From positions 62,001 through 126,000 of the forward strand of contig NZ_JACBGE010000015.1 in assembly GCF_021401345.1 (NCBI RefSeq): a stretch of 64,000 bases of DNA, in the 5' to 3' direction. The notes under the pieces were generated by a model. It was not told the origin of the DNA. It made no database searches and worked only from the letters and a program-made list of their open reading frames with translations. Positions within the stretch are counted from its first letter, which is position 1. The number at the start of each line of letters is the position of its first letter. Made by a program: the position numbers and the translations under genes. Source of the stretch: Hydrogenophaga sp. NFH-34. Lineage in GTDB: Bacteria; Pseudomonadota; Gammaproteobacteria; Burkholderiales; Burkholderiaceae_C. Below are positions 29,954 to 39,352 of the stretch, one piece after another.

Positions 29954-30502
29954 CTATTCCTGCGATTCGGTGGAGAGCGAGGCCCGACCCACGGTATTCA
30001 GGGCGATCTTGTTGAGCGTCAGTGACGTGCTGCCATTTGGCGTCACGGTCACGGTGGTTGTGCCAGAACTCATCAATCCATTGGGCAGAAACACCAGTTT
30101 GCTCGTGTTGTTGGTGCCGGTCATGCTGCTGACACCGGTCGATGCAGACCGGACGGCCACCAGCGTTTCGCCGTCGCTCAGGCTTTCGTCGCCGTTGGTG
30201 TCCACGAAGACCAACCACCCCCCCTTCCAGTCGGTGCTGTTGGCACAGGAGGTGCCATTGGTGCTGACGCACATCACAACCTTGCGCGAGGTCTTGATCG
30301 CTTCGGTGCGCGCCAGCTGAACATGGGTCATGAACGCCTTGGTCGCGCTGTCGCGCTGCCAGTTGCGCAAAAACTGCGTGAAGCTGGGGACACCCAGCGT
30401 CGCGAGGATCGCGATGATGACGATGGTCACGAGCAGCTCCACCAGGGTAAAACCCCGTTGGTGGCGGCTTCGGAGGGCGAAAGGGCAGGAAGGGTATTTC
30501 AC
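29954..30502 (-). CDS. fimT: GspH/FimT family pseudopilin (copy nearer pilV)
   Basis: A 182-residue pseudopilin with prepilin site Gly17-Phe18 and Glu22 in GFTLVELLVTIVIIAILATLG. The GspH-type globular part has QLARTEAIKTSRKVVMC, a disulfide-forming CVSTNGTSC, and a C-terminal beta region. FimT-family minor pilins take part in pilus priming, and in some species in DNA binding during uptake. It is a tandem paralogue of the gene at 30609-31133. About 106 bases separate the two. Confidence 0.86.
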   Translation of the reverse strand: MKYPSCPFALRSRHQRGFTLVELLVTIVIIAILATLGVPSFTQFLRNWQRDSATKAFMTHVQLARTEAIKTSRKVVMCVSTNGTSCANSTDWKGGWLVFVDTNGDESLSDGETLVAVRSASTGVSSMTGTNNTSKLVFLPNGLMSSGTTTVTVTPNGSTSLTLNKIALNTVGRASLSTESQE

Positions 30503-30608
30503 TTGTAGGCTCCACCTTGCAATGTAGGTGGGCCGTAGTCAAAGGTTTGCGTCTGGCAGACATGCGGCGCTTTCCGGTGAGATGAACGGTTGATGTTTGA
30601 CTTTTTTC

Positions 30609-31133
30609 TCACTGATCGAGCCGCACTCGCCCGATCCGGTTGATGACGATCTTCTGAGTCGGTCCCGCGCGGGGCGTCACGGACATCGTGCTCATGCCCG
30701 ATGTCATCAGGCCGTTGGGCTGGTAGACGAGTCGCTTGATGGCGTTGTTGGCCTGCATGGACTGAATGCCTGGAAACGCCCCCGAAGCGGCCATGAGGGG
30801 TTCGGCGGCGTCGCGCAAGCCGTTGGCGTTGTCGTCTTCAAAGACGATCCAGCCGTTTTTCCAGTCCTTATTGGCTGGTGCGGAGCAGGTTGACGCGTCG
30901 CTGCTGTTGCAGATCACGACTCTGCGCGAGCGTTTGATGGCTTCGGTGCGGGCCAGCTGCATGTGCGCGATGAGCGCCTTGGTGGCGCGATCTCGCTGCC
31001 ACGCGGCCAGGCTTTTGCTGAAAGCCGGTATCCCGATGCCGAGCAGGATGGCCAATATGCTCAGCGTGACGGCCATTTCCACGAGCGTGAACCCACGCCC
31101 GCAGCAACACAGACTGTGTTGGCGAGATGACAT
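30609..31133 (-). CDS. GspH/FimT family pseudopilin (promoter-proximal copy)
   Basis: A 174-residue pseudopilin, first gene of the minor-pilin cluster. The prepilin site is Gly14-Phe15 with Glu19 in GFTLVEMAVTLSILAILLGIG. The soluble part shares the pattern WQRDRATKALIAHMQLARTEAIKRSRRVVIC with the next gene, so the two arose by duplication. The leader contains three consecutive cysteines (residues 9-11), which is unusual. Confidence 0.85.
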   Translation of the reverse strand: MSSRQHSLCCCGRGFTLVEMAVTLSILAILLGIGIPAFSKSLAAWQRDRATKALIAHMQLARTEAIKRSRRVVICNSSDASTCSAPANKDWKNGWIVFEDDNANGLRDAAEPLMAASGAFPGIQSMQANNAIKRLVYQPNGLMTSGMSTMSVTPRAGPTQKIVINRIGRVRLDQ

Positions 31134-31194
31134 GACGTTCCCCCTGAAATCTTATGAGCCTGAATTTAGGCCAAGCGCAAGATTTATCGGGCTA

Positions 31195-31219
31195 TTCTTG
31201 GCGCCAATTGCGCCAAGAA
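31195..31219. promoter_or_regulatory. Perfect 10-bp inverted repeat upstream of the pilin cluster
   Basis: TTCTTGGCGC and GCGCCAAGAA form a perfect ten-base inverted repeat around a five-base centre. It lies in the 136-base gap between the nrdR stop (31270) and the first fimT-like start (31133). No T tract follows on either strand, so a simple terminator for nrdR is less likely. An operator for the pilin cluster is possible. Confidence 0.4.
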
Positions 31220-31269
31220 ATTCACATCAATGGTCAATTGTGTGGAATATCGCAGACGGTGGCGAATCG

Positions 31270-31719
<450 letters not shown>

Positions 31720-31813
31720 GATCAGCCTGCGGTTTGCCCGGTGATCGGGGCGTGGCGGTGTGTCGTCGCGCCCGCCGAAACGAGCGTTCCAGGGGCAAGA
31801 CGACGGCCGGGCG

Positions 31814-33058
<1,245 letters not shown>

Positions 33059-33113
33059 GGTTTGGCAGTCTCGGGTGACGTGGACCCCACGCGCTCAGGG
33101 TGAGCGGCAGGGA

Positions 33114-33214
33114 CTGCCCAGGCGAACGGCTGATCGCCCGCGAGACGGGCGGTGCGCTTCCCAGTGGTTGTCCCAGGCTGCAGAAGCTGGGGGGCCACGT
33201 CAGCGACCGGGATT
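33114..33214 (-). ncRNA. ZTP (ZMP) riboswitch in the glyA leader
   Basis: On the minus strand the leader contains the two conserved halves of the ZTP (pfl) aptamer. The first has GACGTGG, whose CGTGG can pair with the downstream CCAC, followed by GGGAAGC. The second half is GCCGTTCGCCTGGGCA, matching the consensus GCCGnnCGnCUGGGC. A variable hairpin (GCCCG...CGGGC) links them. The RNA senses ZTP/ZMP, which accumulate when 10-formyl-tetrahydrofolate is low, and glyA is a known target class. About 56 bases separate it from the glyA ATG, with small hairpins but no T tract, so control is probably at translation. Confidence 0.88.
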
Positions 33215-33264
33215 CCGAAATCACGGAACAAACCCGGCGCCTATCGCCAGTTGCGCACGCTGCT

Positions 33265-33270
33265 AGTTTA
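33265..33270 (-). promoter_or_regulatory. Possible -10 element for the glyA riboswitch transcript
   Basis: On the minus strand TAAACT lies about 50 bases upstream of the aptamer. The matching -35 position shows no good consensus, so this is only a weak candidate for the start of the riboswitch-glyA-nrdR transcript. Confidence 0.2.
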
Positions 33271-33323
33271 GCCGAGGCGCTCACCTCGTGCCGATCCCGT
33301 TCACAGAGATCGGGTGAGTGAGC

Positions 33324-34244
33324 TCAGGATTGAACGGCGGGTGCTTCGTTCGGGGGCAGTGCCGGCGACGATGCTGCGGTGTCCGAGGGCACGGCCGGCA
33401 CGGGTTCGGCGGGCGTGGCGGTTTCCGGGGCCGAAACCGGCAGGGACCGGTAGACCGGGAAAGTGGTGGGCATGGGTTTGCCCAGCGCCACGCTCTGGAT
33501 GCGCAGATGCTCTGCCATTACCTTGTTGATGTAGTCGCTGCCGTCGGTCGTGATCGCGCCCACGTACAGTTTGAGGCCGCCTTCGATCGAGCCCGCGCGG
33601 CGGATGCAGTCTTGCAGTACCTGCACGCCGACGCGCAGATTGCTGACGGGGTCGAACGCTGCCAACTGGCCGCCGAAGCCGGCGTATTTGTCGGTGTGCA
33701 CGCGTGTGAGCACCTGCATCAGGCCCTGGGCACCCACCGGGCTTTGGGCAAAGGGATTGAAGCGCGATTCGATGGCCATGACGGCCAGGATCAGTGTCGG
33801 ATCCAACTGCGCCTTGCGGCCAATCTCAAAGGCCTCGGCCACCAGCACGCTCAGCGGCTCGGGTGCGACCCGGTATTTGCGGCTGAGCCAGTAAGCCACC
33901 TTGGCTTGGGGTTGCGGCAACTCGTGGGGCAGGGCGGCTGTTACGCGCTGGGCCGCCTCGGGTTCTGCCGGCGGCACAAAAGCCTGTTGGGCCTGTTCCT
34001 GGGCCGCTGCCGACTCTTGTCGAGCCAGCAGCCAGCCGAGCAGCCGGTCTTCGGCGCGATCACGCAGATCGCCATGGGCGGCCATCAGGATCAGGCCTGT
34101 GGCCAGGACAGTGCCCAGCAGGGCCATGCTGTTGCGGGTCACGTCCAGAAAGCCTTGGCAGACGTCCTGGGCGGCGGTTTGGATGGATTGGGCCAGGGAA
34201 GCAAGCGGGGCTTGCGGGCTCTGGCTCCGGCTCATCGCTGTCAT
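33324..34244 (-). CDS. Membrane-anchored lytic transglycosylase (SLT domain)
   Basis: A 306-residue enzyme predicted to cleave peptidoglycan glycan strands with 1,6-anhydro product formation. One hydrophobic segment near residues 38-56 anchors it in the membrane. The SLT domain from about residue 130 has the catalytic Glu159 in MAIESRFNP and the GAQGLMQV motif, followed by a VGVQVL..YVGA pattern. The ATG at 34244 is chosen because AAAGGAG lies six bases before it. The C-terminus (about 265-306) is Pro/Ala-rich and probably disordered. A strong promoter lies about 155 bases upstream. Confidence 0.88.
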   Translation of the reverse strand: MTAMSRSQSPQAPLASLAQSIQTAAQDVCQGFLDVTRNSMALLGTVLATGLILMAAHGDLRDRAEDRLLGWLLARQESAAAQEQAQQAFVPPAEPEAAQRVTAALPHELPQPQAKVAYWLSRKYRVAPEPLSVLVAEAFEIGRKAQLDPTLILAVMAIESRFNPFAQSPVGAQGLMQVLTRVHTDKYAGFGGQLAAFDPVSNLRVGVQVLQDCIRRAGSIEGGLKLYVGAITTDGSDYINKVMAEHLRIQSVALGKPMPTTFPVYRSLPVSAPETATPAEPVPAVPSDTAASSPALPPNEAPAVQS

Positions 34245-34397
34245 GTCGTGCTCCTTTCGGGTCCTGTCGGCCGGTCTGGCTCGGCAGGGCTGATTGGGTC
34301 GCCATCGATCTGGACGGGCCTCATGGAGCCGGTCCATCGACTTAGCCGTATTCGGCAGCGGTGCGGGATAACCCGGGGATGGGTCAAAGCGGGCCGG

Positions 34398-34426
34398 ATG
34401 ATAGGGAGATTCAAATGTCAAGTCAA
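34398..34426 (-). promoter_or_regulatory. Sigma-70 promoter for the lytic transglycosylase gene
   Basis: On the minus strand TTGACT (34421-34426) and TATCAT (34398-34403) are separated by exactly 17 bases, each with five of six consensus bases. It lies at the edge of a locally AT-rich patch (34410-34475) and points towards the gene at 33324-34244. Confidence 0.6.
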
Positions 34427-34683
34427 TGATTTAGATATCGTTTAATATTTCTGAAAGTTATGTTTTTTTGGGGGTGATCTCATTCCTGTGGCGCGCTCGC
34501 CAGCATCCATGCGGCGTCGGGCGAAGGGGCATAGATGGAGACCTTTCGTCGGGTATTCCAGGGCTGGGCGTCGCCCGCGGGACGGTGAGCCCAGTACGGG
34601 CGATCTGCCAGAGGCGGTCGATGCGCTGGCGTGAGTCCGACGCGACAGGCGGTTGTTGAGGTGGTTGAAACCGCCGCGGAATG

Positions 34684-34881
34684 GGCGTAATCTGAGGACG
34701 CCTTGCAAGAGCGAGGCTTGTCCGGTCCCTCAGGCACGAAGTCTGAAACCGGAACCCCACGGGAGCAATCTCTTGCTTCCAGGCTGGCGAGGCATCCAAC
34801 CCTCTCCGCCAAAACCGACGGCAAGTGCAGTTTGCCCGCCGTCAACCCCGGTGGGTTCAGCCCACCGGGGTTTCTTGTTTT
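34684..34881 (+). ncRNA. Candidate structured RNA or attenuator leader ahead of the DUF349 gene
   Basis: A series of hairpins runs along the plus strand. These are GGCGT/ACGCC (34684-34702); CAAG/CTTG (34706-34720); TCCGGT with inner TCAG/CTGA and ACCGGA (34721-34753); GGGAGCAA/TTGCTTCC (34761-34780); TGGCG/CGCCA (34785-34811); GACGGC/GCCGTC (34817-34843); and a strong terminator (34846-34881). A weak promoter, TTGAAA-17-TAATCT, lies at 34665-34693. The block occupies most of the second half of the 741-base gap 34245-34985. I recognise no known riboswitch or sRNA family. It may be an independent sRNA or a leader that controls the gene starting at 34986. Confidence 0.4.
34846..34881 (+). terminator. 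Strong Rho-independent terminator in the DUF349 leader
   Basis: A perfect ten-base stem, CCCCGGTGGG/CCCACCGGGG with loop TTCAG (34846-34870), is followed by TTTCTTGTTTT. It lies 105 bases before the ATG at 34986 and has no protein-coding gene directly upstream on the same strand. It therefore ends a non-coding transcript or acts as an attenuator. Confidence 0.9.
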
Positions 34882-34985
34882 GGGGTCTCCACGGGCGTTC
34901 GTTTCAGCAAGGCAGGCAATCCGCAGCGACAATAGCGGGTTGCTTGCTTTGCTCGACGTCTATCGAGCCCGTTGGTCTGCCCATC

Positions 34986-37625
34986 ATGTCTCTGTTTTCC
35001 TTGCGCTCCAGAAACGGCGCACCCTCTGATCATTTACCTGCCGTGAACTCGCCCGCTGCCCCCAAAGCCTCTCCGTCCCATCCGCTGGATGCCGTCACCG
35101 GTGGTGCCTTTTCTGCGCCGACCTCGGGAGAGCGTGCCGCCCGGCTGCGCGAGTGGCTGGCCACGGACCCCGATCTGGAGGTGATGAACGAGGTGTTCAA
35201 AGAGATGTCGCACCGCGACCGGGGGGCGGCCAAGCCACTGAAGGAAAAACTGGACGAGCTCAAGCGGCAGAAGGCGCAGGAGCACATCGCCGCCGAATGG
35301 GCGCAAAAAGCACAGTCGCTGCTCGACCATCCGCGCATGAACCTGGCCGACGCCATGGCCTGGCAGCGTGATGCTGCGCGGGCAGGGGCGCCGCTGTCGC
35401 GCGAACCGTTGGTGGGGCTGAAACAGGCTTTGGCCGAGCGCATCAAGGCGGTGGAAGACTTGCAGCACCGCGTGCAGGTCGAACGCGAGGCCGCTGTGCT
35501 CTTGGCCCAGCGCATCGAGGTACTCTCCACCAAACCTTGGCGCGAAGCGCAGCAGGTGGTGGAGGCTTTGCGTGCCGATGTCTCGGCGTGGCAGCAGCAG
35601 GTACAGGCATTGCCAACGGATGCGCACTGGGCCAGCGTCGAGACCAAGTTCCCTCCCATGCTGGAAGCCTCGCGCAGCCAGCTGCAGTTGGTGTGGGATG
35701 CTTTCGAGGCTGCGCTGGCGCAAGCCGTGGCGGCCGACGCCGATCCGCAAGCCCCCTTGCCCGCCGTGCCGGTGTGGGCGGATGAACTGCGTGTGGCACG
35801 CGGCGAGTCCGTGGTCGTTGCCGATGAGCGGGTTGCGCAGGATGCCCAGGTGGCGACGGAGCGCCAGGCCCAGGCTGAAGCCGAGGTGACCAAGGCCCTG
35901 ACCCAGTTGGAGCGCGAACTGGCAGAAGGCCACGGCAAGGCCACTCCCAAAGTCGCCGCCGAGGCGCGGGGCCTGCTCAAGAGCCATGGGCGCCTGATCA
36001 GCCCGGCCCTTGAGGCCCGGGCGCAGGCATTGCTGGCGCAGGCTGGCGAACTCGAAGGCTGGCAGCGCTGGCGCGCCGACCAGTTGCGCGAAGAGCTGGT
36101 GGCCAAGGCGGAGGGGCTGCTCAAGGCGCCTGAGGGTCAGCGTCTGGGCGGCCGCAAGATGCAGGAAACGCTGCGTGGCCTGCGGGAGCAATGGAAGACC
36201 ACCGATCAGGGCGGGGCCGCCAACCATGCTCTGTGGAAACGTTTCGATACCGCTTGCACCGAGGCGCACAAGGTGGTGGAGGCGTGGCTGTTGCAGGTGC
36301 GCCAGCAGGCGGACGCCAGCAAAGCCCAGCGGCAGGCCTTGATGGACGAGGTGCGTGCCTGGACCCAGGCCCATGCGCAGGATGAAGACTGGAAGCGCCA
36401 GGTGCGCGAGTTGCATGCCTTCGCCGAGCGCTGGCGCGAAGCTGGCCATCTGAGCGAGAAGGCGTTTGCCGATATCCAGCCGCAGTGGAAGACCGTCATG
36501 CACGAGGCCCACGCGCGCCTGGAGGCGGCGCAGGCGGCGAGTCTGGAGCGACGCCGGGCCCTCATCGACGAGGCGGTTGCGCTGGGTGCCGCGCCGATGT
36601 TGCGCATCGATGCGGTCAAGGTCTTGCAACAGCGCTGGCAGGCCGAGGCGCAGGCGGTGCCACTGGACCGCAAGCAGGAGCAGAAGCTGTGGGACGCGTT
36701 CCGCAAACCCATCGACGAAGCCTTTGCCCGCAAAAGCAGCGAACGCGAGAAGGTGGCGGCGGCGGTCAGCGCCCACGATCAGCGGGTTCTGGAGGCGGCC
36801 AAGGCGCTGGAAGCTGCGGCAAACGCGGGTGATGCCCAGCGCATCCGGGAAGCGCAACAGGCGCTGGAACAGGCCTTGAAGGGCCAGGCCGAGGCGGCGG
36901 CTGCCGCCCCGGCAGGTGCCGACGCCGCCGTGTCTGCCGGTGCGTCCGAAGCTTCGGAGGACACGCCGGCTGCGGTCGCCCCGTCGCAGCCGGCCCGCAA
37001 ACTCGTGGCCATGCGCGGTGATGACCGTCCCGGCATGAAGAAGGCCGAACCGGCGGCGCGCGACGAGCGCCGGCCTGGCCGCGATCACCGGGGCGCGCGC
37101 GATGGTGGGCGGGCCCCGCGCGACGACGCCGGCTGGGCGCGCGCGCCTCGCGAGGCGCGGGGGCCGCGACTGGGCGATACGGCCTTCCGGGCCCAGCGTC
37201 AGGCGCAGGAACAGGCCGAACTGGCGCTGCGCAAGCTGGCGGCGCAGGCGCACGGCGAGGTGCTGACTCAGGTGCTTGGCGCCTGGGAGCACCGCGATGC
37301 CGAGGCGCTGCCTCCCGCGCAGGCCCTGGGCTCCCGGGTCCAGGCGTCGACGCGCTCGGCTTGGGCGCAGGCCATCGGCAAGGCGGCCGCCTCGGGTGAG
37401 GGGGCTGAAGCGTTGTTGCGTCTGGAAATGGCCGCTGAGGTGCCGACGCCCGCCGAACACATCGGAGCCCGTCGCCAGTTGCAGTTGCAACTGCTGACCC
37501 GGCGCAATGAGCCGGGCCCCGCTGACACCTGGCCGCAGGATGTTGCCCGTGTGCTGTCATCGGCGCACGAAGGTACCGCCGCCAAGCGCCTGCAGGCCGC
37601 TCTCAAGGTGTTGCTGCGGCGCTGA
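34986..37625 (+). CDS. Large DUF349 domain-containing protein
   Basis: An 879-residue cytoplasmic protein made almost wholly of charged, Ala/Gln-rich helices with repeated DUF349-type segments (for example WKRFDTACTEAH near residue 420, and repeated WRxAGHLSEK and WDAFRKPIDEAF units). DUF349 proteins have no established biochemical function. A disordered Arg/Asp/Gly-rich stretch (about residues 690-735) separates the repeats from a helical C-terminal domain. The ATG at 34986 begins MSLFSLRSRNG; the longer open frame crosses the non-coding leader. The 3' end overlaps the convergent mtfA gene by 23 bases. Confidence 0.85.
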   Translation: MSLFSLRSRNGAPSDHLPAVNSPAAPKASPSHPLDAVTGGAFSAPTSGERAARLREWLATDPDLEVMNEVFKEMSHRDRGAAKPLKEKLDELKRQKAQEHIAAEWAQKAQSLLDHPRMNLADAMAWQRDAARAGAPLSREPLVGLKQALAERIKAVEDLQHRVQVEREAAVLLAQRIEVLSTKPWREAQQVVEALRADVSAWQQQVQALPTDAHWASVETKFPPMLEASRSQLQLVWDAFEAALAQAVAADADPQAPLPAVPVWADELRVARGESVVVADERVAQDAQVATERQAQAEAEVTKALTQLERELAEGHGKATPKVAAEARGLLKSHGRLISPALEARAQALLAQAGELEGWQRWRADQLREELVAKAEGLLKAPEGQRLGGRKMQETLRGLREQWKTTDQGGAANHALWKRFDTACTEAHKVVEAWLLQVRQQADASKAQRQALMDEVRAWTQAHAQDEDWKRQVRELHAFAERWREAGHLSEKAFADIQPQWKTVMHEAHARLEAAQAASLERRRALIDEAVALGAAPMLRIDAVKVLQQRWQAEAQAVPLDRKQEQKLWDAFRKPIDEAFARKSSEREKVAAAVSAHDQRVLEAAKALEAAANAGDAQRIREAQQALEQALKGQAEAAAAAPAGADAAVSAGASEASEDTPAAVAPSQPARKLVAMRGDDRPGMKKAEPAARDERRPGRDHRGARDGGRAPRDDAGWARAPREARGPRLGDTAFRAQRQAQEQAELALRKLAAQAHGEVLTQVLGAWEHRDAEALPPAQALGSRVQASTRSAWAQAIGKAAASGEGAEALLRLEMAAEVPTPAEHIGARRQLQLQLLTRRNEPGPADTWPQDVARVLSSAHEGTAAKRLQAALKVLLRR

Positions 37626-38487
37626 AGCGGAAGAAACCGTCGTAGAGTTCCTGCAGGGGCGGAAACTCTGCAGTGAAGCGCTCACGGTTCACGAAATAGG
37701 CTTCGCTGGTCACGGCGAAGAACTCCGCCGGGTCCTGCGCCGCGTACGCGTCGAGCCAGGGGCGCTCGCCGCCGAAACGCTCGGCCAGGGCAACGGCCTC
37801 CCGGAATTCGGCATAGGCCTTCTGCATCGTGGTCCGCCAGCGCTGGCGGGCGGCGGTGTCGGAAGGACTGTCCAGAAACCCCTTGAACAGTGGCGGTGCC
37901 CCGTCGGGGTGCTGTCCACGGGGCATGGCCCGCATGTCCATCTTGTGCACGAACTCGTGGATCACCACATTCGTGCCGTGGGCGGCCACGGTCGGTGCTT
38001 CGGCCACGGCCGTCCAGGCCAGCATCACCGGGCCGCGGTCCATGGCTTCACCCGCCAGGGCCTCCTGATAACGGTGCACCACGCCAGCCCCATCGGTCAC
38101 TTCGCGGCGCGCCAGGGCTGCGCCCGGCTGGACCACGATGCCGACGAAATCGTCGTACCAGTCAAGCGCTTGCAAAGGGTGCGCCAGTGGCTGGCCATCG
38201 GGGCGGACCACATGCAGCAGCGGCAGACAGGCCTGGGCCGCGATGGCCAGGGCCATGGCGTCATTGACCACCAGGCCATGGGCGCCGTGGAACTCTTTTT
38301 CTTGCAGGAATTGCCCGCTCAGCAGGCGCAGGCGGGTCTGGTCGTCGGCCGGCAGCGCCGCCAAAAAGGGGTGTGTGCCCAGGGTGTGGCGCCAGAACCG
38401 ATCGGCAATGGGCGGGGCCGGGCGGATGCGGCGTGGCAACCAGGATTGGAGGGCGCGCCACAGGGGCTGCAGAGGGGAAGGGGGCAT
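37603..38487 (-). CDS. mtfA: Zinc-dependent peptidase MtfA (M90 family)
   Basis: A 294-residue cytosolic metallopeptidase related to Escherichia coli MtfA, which binds the repressor Mlc and influences glucose PTS expression. The zinc site is His177-Glu178-x-x-His181 in HEFVHKMD, with FFAVTSEAYF in the C-terminal part supplying the further glutamate. Other family segments are LLSGQFLQEKEFHGAHGL and VVIHEFVHKMDM. The role of Mlc in this organism is unknown. The 3' end overlaps the convergent DUF349 gene. Confidence 0.88.
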   Translation of the reverse strand: MPPSPLQPLWRALQSWLPRRIRPAPPIADRFWRHTLGTHPFLAALPADDQTRLRLLSGQFLQEKEFHGAHGLVVNDAMALAIAAQACLPLLHVVRPDGQPLAHPLQALDWYDDFVGIVVQPGAALARREVTDGAGVVHRYQEALAGEAMDRGPVMLAWTAVAEAPTVAAHGTNVVIHEFVHKMDMRAMPRGQHPDGAPPLFKGFLDSPSDTAARQRWRTTMQKAYAEFREAVALAERFGGERPWLDAYAAQDPAEFFAVTSEAYFVNRERFTAEFPPLQELYDGFFRFSAAATP

Positions 38488-38517
38488 GGCGCGCAGATGG
38501 TGGCGGAGGGGCCGGAT

Positions 38518-39327
38518 TCAACCGCCGTCGGGAAAGAGGGGCAGGCGCTGCACGCTGTCAGCGCGCAGTCGCAGCACTTCGGCACGGGGTGTGTGTGCGC
38601 CGGCATCCCAGTCGCTGAGCACCCATCTTTCGCAGCCGCCGCCGAGGTCGTGGCGAGCGGGGCGGTGTGTGTGGCCATGGATCAGGTGCCGGGATCCGGC
38701 GGCGGCCAGCCATTCCCGCGCGGTGGCGCTATCCACGTCGGCCCAGAGGGCGGCATCAAGCCCGTGTTCGCGTTTGCGGGCCTCGCTGCGTGCGCGCAGG
38801 TCGCGCGCGAAGGCTTCGCGATCAGCCAGGGGGCGGACCAGAAATGCTGTCTGCCAGCGGGCGCTGCGCACCTCGGCACGGAAACGCTGGTAGTCGTGGT
38901 CATCGATGCACAGCGCATCACCATGGCTCAGCAGCCAGGGCTGACCGGCCCATTCGAGCCGGGTCGGGTCTGCCAGGCCGGTCATGCCGCAAGCTTCCAG
39001 GCCGGCAGTGCCCAGCAGGAAGTCGCGGTTGCCCGCCATGAAAAAGACCGGGGTGTGTGCCGCAAAGGCGCTGAGCCGATGGGCGCAGTCCTGGAGGAAA
39101 GCCCGTTCGCCTTCCGGCGGGGCCGTCAAGGCATCGTCACCGACCCAGACCTCGAACAGGTCGCCCAGGATAAAAAGCGCGTCGCCACGCTGATCGGCGG
39201 GGGTGTCGAGGTAGCGGCAGAAGGCGGCGAAGGTGGCCGGGTCGGCCGCATGCAGATGCAGGTCGGCGATGAAATCGACCGCCTGCCAGTGCGCAGGGGC
39301 GCGCCACTGGTTCAGGCGGTCGTTCAT
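38518..39327 (-). CDS. lpxH: UDP-2,3-diacylglucosamine diphosphatase
   Basis: Removes UMP from UDP-2,3-diacylglucosamine to give lipid X, the fourth step of lipid A synthesis at the inner membrane (269 residues). Calcineurin-type metallophosphatase motifs are complete: ADLHLH (Asp22, His24), GDLFEVWVG, GNRDFLLG (99-106), LSHGDALC and HGHTHRPARH. Slightly longer than the usual 240 residues. It lies directly downstream of the cyclophilin genes. Confidence 0.94.
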   Translation of the reverse strand: MNDRLNQWRAPAHWQAVDFIADLHLHAADPATFAAFCRYLDTPADQRGDALFILGDLFEVWVGDDALTAPPEGERAFLQDCAHRLSAFAAHTPVFFMAGNRDFLLGTAGLEACGMTGLADPTRLEWAGQPWLLSHGDALCIDDHDYQRFRAEVRSARWQTAFLVRPLADREAFARDLRARSEARKREHGLDAALWADVDSATAREWLAAAGSRHLIHGHTHRPARHDLGGGCERWVLSDWDAGAHTPRAEVLRLRADSVQRLPLFPDGG

Positions 39328-39352
39328 GGAAAGGCTGGGGGCGTGGTGCTGA

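Noticed and set aside
34684-34811. Possible SAH, glycine or cobalamin riboswitch in the DUF349 leader
   Set aside because: Only short strings (for example GAGGACGCCTTGCAA or CCTCAGGCACGAAG) recall parts of those aptamers. The full conserved cores are absent and the downstream gene does not fit.
34480-34932. Minus-strand open frame of 150 codons in the slt-DUF349 gap
   Set aside because: It runs opposite the terminator and hairpin block, and has many Arg/Pro/Ser residues, no motif and no ribosome site. A decayed gene cannot be excluded but is not supported.
35034-37490. Minus-strand open frame of 818 codons opposite the DUF349 gene
   Set aside because: The plus-strand frame has the helical, charged composition of DUF349 proteins; the minus frame is Arg/Leu/Gly-rich without motifs.
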